Source: Chamaesiphon sp. GL140_3_metabinner_50 (GTDB taxonomy: Bacteria; Cyanobacteriota; Cyanobacteriia; Cyanobacteriales; Chamaesiphonaceae). Taken from it: 45,182 nucleotides of DNA. Positions 27,371-36,178 of this stretch are shown here, in pieces; positions within the stretch are counted from its first letter, which is position 1, and the number at the start of each line of letters is the position of its first letter. The stretch spans positions 1 to 45,182 of the forward strand of contig NZ_JANYJC010000135.1 of NCBI RefSeq assembly GCF_025361915.1, read 5' to 3'. The notes below the pieces were generated by a model that saw nothing but the letters and a program-made list of their open reading frames with translations, made no database searches and was not told the DNA's origin. The position numbers and the translations under genes were made by a program.

Positions 27371-28336
27371 ATGCCTTGGACACCTTTACATAGTCAGCTT
27401 CACCAGTGCGCGATCGATCGTCAGTTATTGCCGATTGGTGCCAAAATCTTAATCGCAGTGTCTGGCGGGCAAGATTCGTTATGTCTGGGACAATTACTGC
27501 GCGATTTACAATCGCGCTGGCAATGGCAATTAGCAGTAGCTCATTGCGATCATGGCTGGAAACAAGATATCGGTATTGCCGATCGAGTGGCGCAAGTTGC
27601 CGCACAATGGCAGTTACCCTTTCATTGTGAAACCACTGCAAATTTACCCGAAACCGAAGCAGCGGCTAGGGAGTGGCGATACCAATCGCTAACTAGAATC
27701 GCCCAAACTACCGAGAGTACTCATTTAGTCACCGCTCATACCCAAACCGACAGAGCCGAAACCTTACTCTACAATTTGGTGCGCGGTGCTGGTGCCGATG
27801 GCTTGTGTGCCATGTCTTGGCACCGCCAATTGACTCCAGAAATTAGTTTAGTCCGTCCCTTACTCGAAGTAAACCGCACCCAAACAGGTGACTTTTGTCA
27901 AGAGTACGAATTACCCGTGTGGTCAGATGCATACAATCAGGATCTCAAATACGCACGCAATCGCTTGCGGCTGGAGATTATGCCGCAACTAGCCGCCGAT
28001 TTTAATCCTCAAGTCGAGAGTCACTTAGCGCGTACCGCCGAACTCTTGCGCGCCGATGTCGAATATTTAGAATCGTTAGCACGCGACTGGTATCAACAAG
28101 CAGTAGACGATCGCAATGTTAGGATCGATCGCACCATCCTGCAATCGCTCGCGCTCTCGCTTCAGCGACGAATCATTCGCCAATTTCTCACCCAAGCTTT
28201 AGCTAAAATGCCCACATTCAGCCAGATCGAAGAAACAATCGGTCTAATTTCGGCACCCAATCGCACTCGGACTTCTACATTCAGTCATGGATTAGCAGCC
28301 GAAGTTCATGGCAAGTGGATTTTAATCCGAGCTTAA
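27371..28336 (+). CDS. tilS: tRNA(Ile)-lysidine synthase
   Basis: Adds lysine to C34 of the CAU-anticodon tRNA-Ile so that it reads AUA; essential in bacteria. The PP-loop ATP-binding motif SGGQDS is at residues 31-36. It is followed by HCDHGW (HCDHG-type), then TAHTQTDRAETLLYNLVRGAG, characteristic of TilS, and WSDAYNQDLKYARNRLR, the substrate-recognition segment. At 321 residues it fits the shorter cyanobacterial form lacking a long C-terminal domain. The ATG follows an AT-rich region shared with the divergent ACP-like gene. Confidence 0.94.
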   Translation: MPWTPLHSQLHQCAIDRQLLPIGAKILIAVSGGQDSLCLGQLLRDLQSRWQWQLAVAHCDHGWKQDIGIADRVAQVAAQWQLPFHCETTANLPETEAAAREWRYQSLTRIAQTTESTHLVTAHTQTDRAETLLYNLVRGAGADGLCAMSWHRQLTPEISLVRPLLEVNRTQTGDFCQEYELPVWSDAYNQDLKYARNRLRLEIMPQLAADFNPQVESHLARTAELLRADVEYLESLARDWYQQAVDDRNVRIDRTILQSLALSLQRRIIRQFLTQALAKMPTFSQIEETIGLISAPNRTRTSTFSHGLAAEVHGKWILIRA

Positions 28337-28537
28337 TTGTAATTTGCTGACAAAGATCTTGCCACGCCCGATCGACTATTCAATCGGCGAACTTAGCATT
28401 AGTTTATGGCAAACTCATGCTGCTTTTTGAACAGCTTTAACGATCGGAGCCGCGATGAAATTCAGATTGAATTTCAGTTTAGGTTACAATACTAATGCCG
28501 ATCGATTCTCCAATGGAGAGGCTCCGCCAACGATTAT

Positions 28538-29225
28538 ATGTCGCAGTTTCCCCACGACCAATTTGCCAAAGATTTACTCGAAAGTTTACTTTCACCATTC
28601 GGGACAGTTGAAACCGATTCTCCGTAAGAGACGCTACGCGAACGTAAAATTAGCGGGGAAGTTCGAGAAATCGATGTTTGTTTCTTCCCGCATTCTCAAG
28701 TTGCAAATCTCCCCAGCTTAGGTAAACTTGAGCAAATTAGCAGCAACAGGCGTAGCTTTCGATCCGTTTAGGAATCCTGTTAGCGCAGATGAGATTCGCA
28801 GTTGTAAGGGCAAATTATTCGATCTCCATGCAGAACTCAACCGCCAATCCAAACGCCAACAACAGCGCAAACAAGATGACTCCTCATTACCCATGCTGTG
28901 GATTCTCACACCCACATTAGCAGCCGCTACTTTAGAGAGCTTTGGTGCTAGACAGATGTAGAAGCCTGGGGTGAGGGTGTTTATTTCTTCCCACCAGGGC
29001 AAAAAACCGGGATTGTGGTAATCCACCAATTACCACAGACACCCGATACCCTCTGGTTGAGAATCCTCGGCAAACACAAGGTACAACAACGAGCAATCGA
29101 CGAGATTAATCGACTCGATCCCAATAGCAAAAGTGAGTGAATTGAGTCTCGATCGATTAGAATCTCTCGGTGAAGATCTATTAGATTTTCAGGGGGTTGG
29201 AGATCTAGAAAATTGGTTGGGATAA
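28538..29225 (+). pseudogene. Broken DUF4351/Rpn-associated family gene
   Basis: Pieces of one protein are spread over successive frames. MSQFPHDQFAKDLLESLLSP starts at 28538 and stops at 28627. Then come EVREIDVCFFPHSQ, then ATGVAFDPFRNPVSADEIRS, then WILTP...LESFGA. Further on are GVYFFPPGQKTGIVVIHQLP and LWLRILGKHKVQQRAI, ending at 29140. A final piece, LSLDRLESLGEDLLDF, ends at 29225. This order matches a common cyanobacterial nuclease-like family whose tail is DUF4351. At least four frame breaks are needed. The first break coincides with a palindromic-repeat-like insert (AGAGACGCTACGCGAACG, ~28628-28646). Confidence 0.78.
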
Positions 29226-29292
29226 TCGACAAAGCCAACGATTTGGAGATCGAATATGAGATAATCTGAGTCCAGCACAAGATCGTCGCATA

Positions 29293-29616
29293 ATATTTCC
29301 GCAATAGATAATCGAAGAACTTCTCAGCGTTGCTCACGTTCAAGCCGTCGCTGCTAGAGCTGGAATGAGTATTTCCAACTTCGATAAGGATTTTGGCATT
29401 GATGGCACCTTTCGTCAAATTACAGCTATTGGTAATCGGAGATTTACTAGTGGGTATGCGCTAGATTTTCAGCTTAAAGCCTCAATTAATTACTTGATTG
29501 AATCAGAATATATCGTTTACGATCTAGAAGCGAAAACTTATAATGATTTAGTCGATCGCGTCTGCGCCTTAGCCAAAAAGTATAAAAACAGACATCGCAT
29601 CGGCAATTGTAATTAA
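29293..29616 (+). pseudogene. DUF4365-domain gene remnant
   Basis: The frame of the ATG at 29365 reads back through EELLSVAHVQAVAARAG to a TAG at 29305 and then to ATA at 29293, where family members usually start with ATG. So the start codon and codon 5 are both damaged. The readable part has the DUF4365 pattern (DFGIDGTFRQI, RRFTSGYALDFQLKASINY, YIVYDLEAKTYNDLV). After that the usual continuation is replaced by an unrelated short tail and a stop. DUF4365 proteins are nuclease-fold-like and often lie in defence or mobile contexts. Confidence 0.75.
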
Positions 29617-29901
29617 TTAGCTTACAAGCAGGTAGAACCTCAAAACCATTGATATCATGAAGTTGTAGAAGATAGGTTTATAAATGCTAGTTAAGAAATT
29701 AGCCGCAATAATCTCGAAAACTCAACAGATTTGTTAAGATCTGACAGATAACATCAATAATTATTTCGCGGTGAGATCCCTAAGCAAAGATAGTGCAGTG
29801 GGTAGCTTAGGGAATAAACAATGGCGATCGGATGTTAGTCAATACCGATCCAGCACTACTTACGGCGATCGACGTAACGTTAATTTAAGCTGATTTTAAT
29901 C

Positions 29902-31377
29902 ATGAAAATTCAACATTCTCGACAAGTCACTTCTAGATGGTGGATCCACCAGATCCCGATTCCACTCACTACCTTGGCGTTATTGGTAGCATCGACATTA
30001 TTGCCATCAGTACAGGTTGTCGCTAGCGTAAAACCACCAACCGCAGCCACCGAGCGACAAAACGTCAAAAAAGCTCCCAATTCTCAAGCACCCACCACTG
30101 CTAGAGAATATTACGATCGAGCGATGCGTCGCTATCAAAGTCAAGATCGCAGTGGTGCAATTGCCGATTTCGATCGCGCGATTCAGTTGCAGCCTAATTT
30201 TGTCGATGCGTATAATAATCGGGGCATTATTAAAGGCTTGAATGGCGATAATCCCGGCGCAATTGCCGATTATACTAAAGCGATTAACATCAATCCCAGA
30301 TTTTTTGAATCTTATGCCAATCGCGGGTTTGCGCGGTTGGGTACTGGAGATAAATCGGGCGCACTTGCCGATCTCCAAGCAGCTAGCGAGATTAAACCCC
30401 AAGATCCGCAGTTATTAATCGGGAAAGGCATCTTGTTGGCGCAAAATGGCGATAAGCAAGGTGCGATTGCTAGCTATAACCAGGCGATGCAACTCAAGTC
30501 CAACAATGTCGATGCTTATTACAATCGCGGCTTGGCAAAACTCGATCTGGGCGATAAGCAAGGGGCGATCGACGATTATAATACCGCAATTAAGCTACGC
30601 CCTAACTATGCAAATGCTTACTTCGGGCGAGCCAAAGCTAAAAATGCGCTCGGCGATTACCAAGGTGCGATTGCCGATTACGATCGGGTAATTCAACTCA
30701 AACCCAGTCAATCGAGTGCTTATCTTAACCGGGCGATCGCGAAAAATAACCTGGGTAATACCGCAGGTGCGCTCGGCGATTACGATCGACTCGTCAGTCT
30801 CCAGCCAAATGATGCGATCGGCTATTTCAATCGCGCGAACGGACACTCTCAAAGTGGCGACAGAACTAAAGCGATCGCCGATTATACTACAGCGATTAAA
30901 CTCGATCCACAGCTATCTCAAGCGTACAACAATCGCGGGATTATTTATTTTACCGCTGGCAATACTCAGGCGGCGATCGTCGATTATAGCGCAGCCATTC
31001 GACTCAAGCCCAATGATGCTACCGCTTATCTCAATCGGGGGATTGCGTTTTACGTCACTGGCGAATATCCCAAAGCACTGCTAGACTACGATCGCGGCAT
31101 CGCTCTAGCACCGAATAATGCTGAAATGTACTTCAATCGCGGGATTAGCCAAGCACGACTAAAAAATTATCAGCAAGCATTGACTGACTACAACGCCGCA
31201 ATTCGCTTGCAACCAAACTACGCCCTCGCATACAGCAATCGCGGGTTGCTTTACGCCCAACTCAAGTCCAATCCGGCTGCGACTGCGGATTTAAACACAG
31301 CCGCCAAGTTATTCCAACAGCAAAATAACCCGGCTGGCTATGATTCTGTGATGCGTAAATTGGAGGCAATTAAGTAG
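29902..31377 (+). CDS. Exported tetratricopeptide-repeat protein
   Basis: A 491-residue protein with a basic start and a hydrophobic segment (IPLTTLALLVASTLLPSVQVVAS, about residues 20-43) that looks like a signal peptide or anchor. A short Ala/Thr/Pro linker follows, then about twelve continuous TPR units of 34 residues (from about residue 68 to 485), with repeated GAIADYDRAIQLKP-type helices. A periplasmic or thylakoid-lumen docking scaffold is likely. Its repeat consensus is close to that of the cytoplasmic TPR gene at 9865, so the two may be distant duplicates. No partner genes are evident; it stands alone between gene ruins and the convergent aroE. Confidence 0.88.
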   Translation: MKIQHSRQVTSRWWIHQIPIPLTTLALLVASTLLPSVQVVASVKPPTAATERQNVKKAPNSQAPTTAREYYDRAMRRYQSQDRSGAIADFDRAIQLQPNFVDAYNNRGIIKGLNGDNPGAIADYTKAININPRFFESYANRGFARLGTGDKSGALADLQAASEIKPQDPQLLIGKGILLAQNGDKQGAIASYNQAMQLKSNNVDAYYNRGLAKLDLGDKQGAIDDYNTAIKLRPNYANAYFGRAKAKNALGDYQGAIADYDRVIQLKPSQSSAYLNRAIAKNNLGNTAGALGDYDRLVSLQPNDAIGYFNRANGHSQSGDRTKAIADYTTAIKLDPQLSQAYNNRGIIYFTAGNTQAAIVDYSAAIRLKPNDATAYLNRGIAFYVTGEYPKALLDYDRGIALAPNNAEMYFNRGISQARLKNYQQALTDYNAAIRLQPNYALAYSNRGLLYAQLKSNPAATADLNTAAKLFQQQNNPAGYDSVMRKLEAIK

Positions 31378-31392
31378 TTGACACTTGATATT

Positions 31393-31468
31393 CGCTCGGT
31401 GCGATCGGTGGTTGTGCCTACGGCAGGCTACGCCAACGGCTCCGCTCAACCACCAATCGGACAGAGCG
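31393..31468. repeat. Inverted-repeat element after the TPR gene
   Basis: Arms of 22 bp (31393-31414 and 31447-31468) pair with three mismatches. They enclose the segment TGCCTACGGCAGGCTACGCC, a palindromic repeat type seen widely in cyanobacterial genomes. It lies 16 bp after the TPR stop codon and could also work as a termination structure. Confidence 0.65.
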
Positions 31469-31653
31469 AAGCATCTGCGGGCATAAAGGGCACTGAAAAG
31501 AGCCTAAGTGTTGAGATCGAGTGAGACTACAGGGGTGGTTAAAATCGTACTATTAGCTCTATCTTATCGATCTCTTCTTCAGTCATGTGTGATTTGAATC
31601 TCTAAATTTGACGATTTCGATCGCAATTTGGGGTAGCTGCTACCTATCAAATT

Positions 31654-31699
31654 GCCTACGCGGACTAGTTTATTAGTCCGCGTAGGCGGACTAATAAAC
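31654..31699. repeat. Two overlapping, mutually exclusive hairpins between convergent genes
   Basis: GCCTACGCGGACTA (31654-31667) pairs perfectly with 31674-31687. Alternatively AGTTTATTAGTCCGC (about 31667-31681) pairs with 31685-31699. The central copy is shared, so only one hairpin can form at a time. A further small hairpin, AGCGGTT/AACCGCT, is at about 31707-31723. The block sits in the 373-bp gap between the TPR gene and aroE, where both transcripts should end. Confidence 0.65.
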
Positions 31700-31750
31700 T
31701 ACGAGCAGCGGTTAGAAACCGCTGGGGTTTTAGGTGGCAACTTGGGTTGA

Positions 31751-32653
31751 TTAGTGCCTAGTGGCTAAATGTGCGAGTAGAGCCTGATGCATAATTGCCA
31801 CGGGAGCTGGTTGTTGCAACCATAATTCAAACGCGATCGCTCCCTGATGGACGAGCATTTCCGTACCATCGATCGCGGTAAGTCCTCGCGCTGCGGCTAA
31901 TTGTAAAAACTTAGTTGGGCGGGGTGTGTAAATCAGATCGTAAGCAATTGCATTAGTTCCCACTTTATCGAAAATTTCGGGAGCGATCGGACTGACATCG
32001 AGCTGGGGGTGCATCCCGATCGGCGTACAATTGATAATTAATAAATCCTCGCGATCGATAAAAGTCGGTAATTCATCCCAGAGATGAGTGCTAACAATCA
32101 CAGATGTGGGCGTATCGCAATTAGTAACTCGCAATTGAATATCCTGCCAACTCGATCGAAACTCCGTTAATTTCGCCAGATCCCTGCCAAATACCTGAAT
32201 TTTGCCACATCCCAATTGGTGACACCCCGCAACTATCGCCCGCGCCGCACCACCATTTCCCAACACGATCGCCGTCGTTTGACTCCAATCGCGGTTCATT
32301 TCCATCAGGGGACTCACAAATCCTGCCACGTCGGTGTTGGTACCTTGCCAGCCTGCGGGGGTATGCCAGATGGCATTTACGGCACCTACAGCCCGCGCCA
32401 GGGGGGTAATGTGGGCAAGCAGGGGGATAATTGCCTGCTTGTGGGGAATCGTCACGCTACAGCCGACTACGCCAATGCTGGCAAAGCCATCAATAGCGGT
32501 TGCCAAATGTGCTGGCTTGACGAGAAATGGTACATAACAGTAGTCTAAATCCAAACGATCGATCGCCGCGTTATGAATGACTGGCGAAAGTGAATGCGCG
32601 ATCGGATTGCCGATGACACCTAATAATTTTGTGGTACCAGTAATTTGGGGCAT
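31751..32653 (-). CDS. aroE: Shikimate dehydrogenase
   Basis: NADPH-dependent reduction of 3-dehydroshikimate to shikimate, the fourth step of the aromatic pathway. Motifs: GNPIAHSLSPVIHNAA (substrate Ser pair), VTIPHKQ (catalytic Lys), GTNTDVAGF (substrate Asn/Asp), and GNGGAARAI (nucleotide-binding loop). NCTPIGM and the terminal VHQGAIAFELW are also typical. At 300 residues it is of normal length. It lies 21 bp downstream of the M20 peptidase gene on the same strand, so the two are probably co-transcribed. Confidence 0.95.
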   Translation of the reverse strand: MPQITGTTKLLGVIGNPIAHSLSPVIHNAAIDRLDLDYCYVPFLVKPAHLATAIDGFASIGVVGCSVTIPHKQAIIPLLAHITPLARAVGAVNAIWHTPAGWQGTNTDVAGFVSPLMEMNRDWSQTTAIVLGNGGAARAIVAGCHQLGCGKIQVFGRDLAKLTEFRSSWQDIQLRVTNCDTPTSVIVSTHLWDELPTFIDREDLLIINCTPIGMHPQLDVSPIAPEIFDKVGTNAIAYDLIYTPRPTKFLQLAAARGLTAIDGTEMLVHQGAIAFELWLQQPAPVAIMHQALLAHLATRH

Positions 32654-32674
32654 GAGCGTGGGGAATAAAAGTTA

Positions 32675-33895
32675 TTAATTACAGTATTTCTCGACACAAC
32701 GCACGAACATTTCTACACCTGTAGATAGAGCTGTTTCATCGAAATCAAAACGGGGATGATGATGGGGATAAGCCAACGATCGATCGGGATTTGCCGCACC
32801 TAGAAAGAAATAACAACCGGGAACTTTTTGGAGGAAAAAAGCCATATCTTCTCCACCCATCGTTTGACATTCCGGGACGACACCCAACGGCGTTTCGACT
32901 AAATCTGTGGCGATCGATCGGACTAAATCGGTAATTTTCGGGTCGTTAATTACAGGTGGATAAAACTTGATATAATCTAGTTGGTAAGTTGCTCCATGAC
33001 TGGCACAAATTCCGGCGACGATCGCTTCAATGCGTTGATGGAAAAAGTCAGCCAGATCGGGACTAAAATAGCGAACCGTCCCTGATAAACTAGCCGTGTC
33101 AGCAATTACATTGCGAGCCTTACCTGCGGTGAATTTACCCACCGTTACCACCGCCGAATCGATCGGATTGACATTGCGCGAAACGATCGTTTGCAACGCA
33201 CTGACAATTTGACTGGCGACGACGATCGAATCTACAGTTTGGTGCGGCATCGCCCCATGCCCGCCCTTCCCCTGAATCGTCAGATCGAATTGCTCTACTG
33301 CCGCCATTAATGCCCCACTCCGCACCCCAATCGTGCCTAATGGTAAGTTATTCCACAAATGCAGCCCGATGATGGCATTAACATCGGGATTAGTAAGGAC
33401 TCCCGCCTCGATCGTCGGTTTGGCTCCTCCTGGCCCCTCCTCGGCGGGCTGGAAGATGATTTTGACCATCCCCGCAAAGTCGTTTTGATGTCTGGATAAA
33501 TAGTAGGCAGTCATCAACGCGATCGCGGTATGTCCGTCGTGTCCGCAAGCGTGCATCACGCCGTCGTGCTGCGACTTATACGGCACATCATTAGCCTCCT
33601 GAATCGGTAAGGCATCCATGTCCGCCCGAATTGCCAGCGTCTTGAGTCGAAAGCTCGTTTTGCGCCCCTGAATCATCGCCACGATTCCGGTTTGGGCGAT
33701 GCCAGTTTGATGGGGAATTTGCCATTCTGTCAGTTTACTAGCGATCGCCGCAGCAGTCAGTCGTTCTTTAAATCCGAGTTCGGGCTGCTGGTGAATCTGC
33801 CGCCGGAAGGCGACTAGCTGGGGCTGCAAGGCTTGAATTTCCGGTCGAATCTTGTCGGGATCGATCGGCTGAACGGGCGCGTTGGTGGCAAACAT
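32675..33895 (-). CDS. M20 family metal-dependent amidohydrolase
   Basis: A 406-residue member of the M20D group (hippurate/IAA-amino-acid hydrolase-like) that cleaves N-acyl amino acids. Metal ligands are visible in MHACGHDGHTA, in PAEEGPGGA (the general-base Glu pair), in GLHLW, and in the C-terminal SLAYPHHHPRFDFDE. The dimerisation region begins IGVRSGALMAAVEQFDLTIQ. The substrate is not known. It leads an apparent two-gene unit with aroE; the pairing has no obvious metabolic reason. Confidence 0.9.
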   Translation of the reverse strand: MFATNAPVQPIDPDKIRPEIQALQPQLVAFRRQIHQQPELGFKERLTAAAIASKLTEWQIPHQTGIAQTGIVAMIQGRKTSFRLKTLAIRADMDALPIQEANDVPYKSQHDGVMHACGHDGHTAIALMTAYYLSRHQNDFAGMVKIIFQPAEEGPGGAKPTIEAGVLTNPDVNAIIGLHLWNNLPLGTIGVRSGALMAAVEQFDLTIQGKGGHGAMPHQTVDSIVVASQIVSALQTIVSRNVNPIDSAVVTVGKFTAGKARNVIADTASLSGTVRYFSPDLADFFHQRIEAIVAGICASHGATYQLDYIKFYPPVINDPKITDLVRSIATDLVETPLGVVPECQTMGGEDMAFFLQKVPGCYFFLGAANPDRSLAYPHHHPRFDFDETALSTGVEMFVRCVEKYCN

Positions 33896-34216
33896 GTGGT
33901 TGTGGGGAGTGAAATTGCCCTGAGGATTTAAGATTTATTTTAACCCTGCATTTGGTTAGATAACCGTCAGCCATCATCTAAAAGTGATGTATGCTGCTGG
34001 GTTGCTCTAAAAAGAGCGGCGGGGGACTTGGATATATTATCGAATTATATCCGCACAGTTAACTGCTCTGCGATCGGTGCTATCTTAAAATCGGCACGAT
34101 CTTTCTTTCAGCGATGCTGATTTTCGATCCCAACTTCCGTCTCTCTTGAAAAGGTGCTATGGTAGCGGCGTTTTTATGTTTAGGGTTCCACCAAAACGTC
34201 GCGCCCCAAGAACGCA

Positions 34217-34288
34217 CTCCCATCTCCCATCTCCAAACTCCCATCTCCAAACTCCCATCTCCAAACTCCCATCTCCGAACTCCCATCT
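34217..34288 (+). repeat. Heptamer array CTCCCAT/CTCCAAA
   Basis: About ten 7-bp units, alternating CTCCCAT and CTCCAAA, so that a 14-bp higher-order period appears. It belongs to the same CTCCCAT family as the array before cphB. Confidence 0.9.
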
Positions 34289-34425
34289 TTATTACTCAAA
34301 TCGGACAAATTTTAGATATAATGGATGAAAGTAGGTCGTCTGTAATCAAAATGTATTGCTAGCTGTCGGACACAACAGAGTTTATCGCCTTTACTGGCTC
34401 AACTAACCAAAATATTCAAGACCTC

Positions 34426-34461
34426 ATGCACTTATATAGTTGGCATCGATTTAGAATCTAG
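34426..34461 (+). other. Possible aromatic-rich leader peptide before DAHP synthase
   Basis: The frame ATG...TAG encodes MHLYSWHRFRI, eleven residues with one each of Tyr, Trp and Phe, ~100 bp after a TATAAT and 233 bp before the DAHP synthase start. No good Shine-Dalgarno sequence precedes it and no clear anti-terminator pair was found, so it may be chance. Confidence 0.2.
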
Positions 34462-34694
34462 CAGTAATAATGCCCGATGGAGGGCAATAGATCGGTCGAT
34501 GCTTACTCACTTTCTACTATTTAGATTACTAAAATTCGATCGGGCAAACTCCTCGCGACATCGTGAATCGAGCTTGTCAGGCTCTTAGTAATAAAAGAGG
34601 GTAAGCGGCGACCTTTAAGCAGCCCGTTCGATTGTGCGACGTAGGTAATCGCTTCATTAAACATGCACTCAAACTATCTTTACACCTCCAACTC

Positions 34695-35789
34695 ATGCAA
34701 AATCCCACATCCGACCGAGATATCCAAACCCTCGAAAATAGCATGGATGCCAACGTTCTCGGCGATACGAATATCAACTACTCAAAAATCTTGATTACCC
34801 CCAAAGAACTCAAGGAAAAACTACCCCTATCGCTCGAATTAGAACAACGCATTGTTAACTACCGCAAACAGATTCAAAAAATCTTAGATTTCCAGGACAA
34901 CCGCAAATTCATCGTCGTCGGCCCATGTTCGATTCACGATGTCGCCGCCGCCGAAGAATACGCTTACAAATTAAAAGCTTTAGCCGATCGAGTTCGTGAT
35001 AAATTTCTACTGATCATGCGCGTTTATTTCGAGAAACCCCGCACCACCGTCGGCTGGAAAGGATTGATCAACGACCCAGATATGAACGAGTCTTTCGATG
35101 TCGAAAAAGGCTTATATACTGGCAGGAACTTATTAATTAAACTAGCCGAAATCGGCTTGCCTACTGCGACAGAAGCTCTCGATCCGATCGTGCCCCAATA
35201 CCTAGACGAATTAATTGCTTGGGCGGCAATTGGCGCGCGCACCACCGAATCTCAAACTCACCGCGAAATGGCGAGTGGACTATCGATGCCCGTCGGTTTT
35301 AAGAATGGTACCGATGGCAGCGTTAAGGTAGCCTTAAACGCGCTCCAGTCTGCCATGCAACCACACAATTTCCTGGGCATCGACAAGCACGGGCGAGTCA
35401 GCGTTTTTCAAACCAGCGGTAATGCTTACGGACACATTATCTTACGCGGTGGCGAAGGTAAACCCAACTACGATCCCGTCAGCGTTCACGCCGCCGAAAC
35501 CGAACTCAAAAAAGCCAATTTACCCCCCCGGATTGTCATCGATTGCAGTCACGGTAATTCTAATAAAGATTATCGCCTCCAACCGATTGTCTTTGAAAGC
35601 ACGATCCAACAAATCATCAATGGTAATATCTCAATGGTGGGGATGATGCTAGAATCCAATCTCAATGAGGGCGGACAATCGATTCCTGAAGATCTATCAC
35701 AGCTTAAATACGGTATTTCGGTTACTGATAAATGTATCAATTGGGCAGATACCGAGCGGATTATTCTCGCTGCTTACGATCGATTGTAG
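34695..35789 (+). CDS. aroG: 3-deoxy-7-phosphoheptulonate synthase, class I (AroF/G/H type)
   Basis: Condenses phosphoenolpyruvate and erythrose-4-phosphate to DAHP, the entry step of the shikimate pathway. Motifs: VVGPCSIHD (metal-binding Cys), MRVYFEKPRTTVGWKGLI, GARTTESQTHREMASGLSMP followed by VGFKNGTDG, and IDCSHGNSNKD. The ATG at 34695 gives 364 residues, normal for the family; a TTG at 34632 adds unconserved residues. The N-terminal ~40 residues, where the feedback effector binds in class I enzymes, are present, but the effector (Tyr, Phe or Trp) cannot be read off. It diverges from M20-aroE, so two shikimate enzymes flank one control region. Confidence 0.94.
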   Translation: MQNPTSDRDIQTLENSMDANVLGDTNINYSKILITPKELKEKLPLSLELEQRIVNYRKQIQKILDFQDNRKFIVVGPCSIHDVAAAEEYAYKLKALADRVRDKFLLIMRVYFEKPRTTVGWKGLINDPDMNESFDVEKGLYTGRNLLIKLAEIGLPTATEALDPIVPQYLDELIAWAAIGARTTESQTHREMASGLSMPVGFKNGTDGSVKVALNALQSAMQPHNFLGIDKHGRVSVFQTSGNAYGHIILRGGEGKPNYDPVSVHAAETELKKANLPPRIVIDCSHGNSNKDYRLQPIVFESTIQQIINGNISMVGMMLESNLNEGGQSIPEDLSQLKYGISVTDKCINWADTERIILAAYDRL

Positions 35790-35831
35790 ACTTTAGGGAC
35801 TTGCGTGGACATAACATCCCAGATATTTGTC

Positions 35832-35864
35832 GGTTTAGGTTGTGCCGTAGGCACAACCTAAACC
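35832..35864 (+). terminator. Hairpin after DAHP synthase
   Basis: A perfect 15-bp inverted repeat (35832-35846 and 35850-35864) with loop GTA, 42 bp after the DAHP synthase stop. The T-run after it is weak, so it is either a stem that aids termination or a small palindromic repeat. Confidence 0.5.
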
Positions 35865-36072
35865 CACTGGTAGTTTATTAAATTGCAAGCCCCTTAGTCT
35901 ACAGGAGTACGAGTAAGTCGTCCTCTCAGGGTGCCCGTTGCTCGTCCTAACGAGTAGATGGGGCACCATAATTTGTAGTAGTGGATACAAAAATGCAGAC
36001 GATCGTTAAGTTAGAATCACCTGCATAATTCGTAATCTTCCATTAGTTCGTGTTGTGTATGCGGATGAAGAC

Positions 36073-36105
36073 AGATTCCCGACTTCTTAGAGAAGTCGGG
36101 AATCT
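36073..36105. repeat. Perfect palindromic repeat
   Basis: Arms AGATTCCCGACTTCT (36073-36087) and AGAAGTCGGGAATCT (36091-36105) with loop TAG. It lies between the convergent DAHP synthase and DUF2949 genes. The rest of the 35790-36178 gap shows only the hairpin at 35832 and no gene. Confidence 0.75.
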
Positions 36106-36178
36106 AGGGTATTGGGTACTAGCGATGGGATAAAACCTAACATCCATCTCACTAAAAACCCATAACTAGCAACTTGGA

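Larger units (their letters stand above)
33896..34694. promoter_or_regulatory. Shared 0.8-kb region between divergent M20-aroE and DAHP synthase genes
   Basis: No full gene is seen. Contents in order: two small hairpins (CATCA/TGATG at about 33972-33989 and GCTCT/AGAGC at 34004-34017); the heptamer array at 34217-34288; a TATAAT at 34317-34322 that could serve as a -10 for DAHP synthase; and a short reading frame at 34426. The long leader before the DAHP synthase ATG leaves room for RNA-level control. Confidence 0.4.

Noticed and set aside
27360-27641. 93-codon frame opposite the start of tilS
   Set aside because: It overlaps the well-supported tilS coding region and looks like a reverse-strand shadow.
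34080-34328. Short open frames on both strands over the 34217 array
   Set aside because: They are created by the 7-bp repeat and encode low-complexity peptides only.
34632-34694. TTG start for DAHP synthase
   Set aside because: The added residues are not like the family; the ATG at 34695 gives the normal length.
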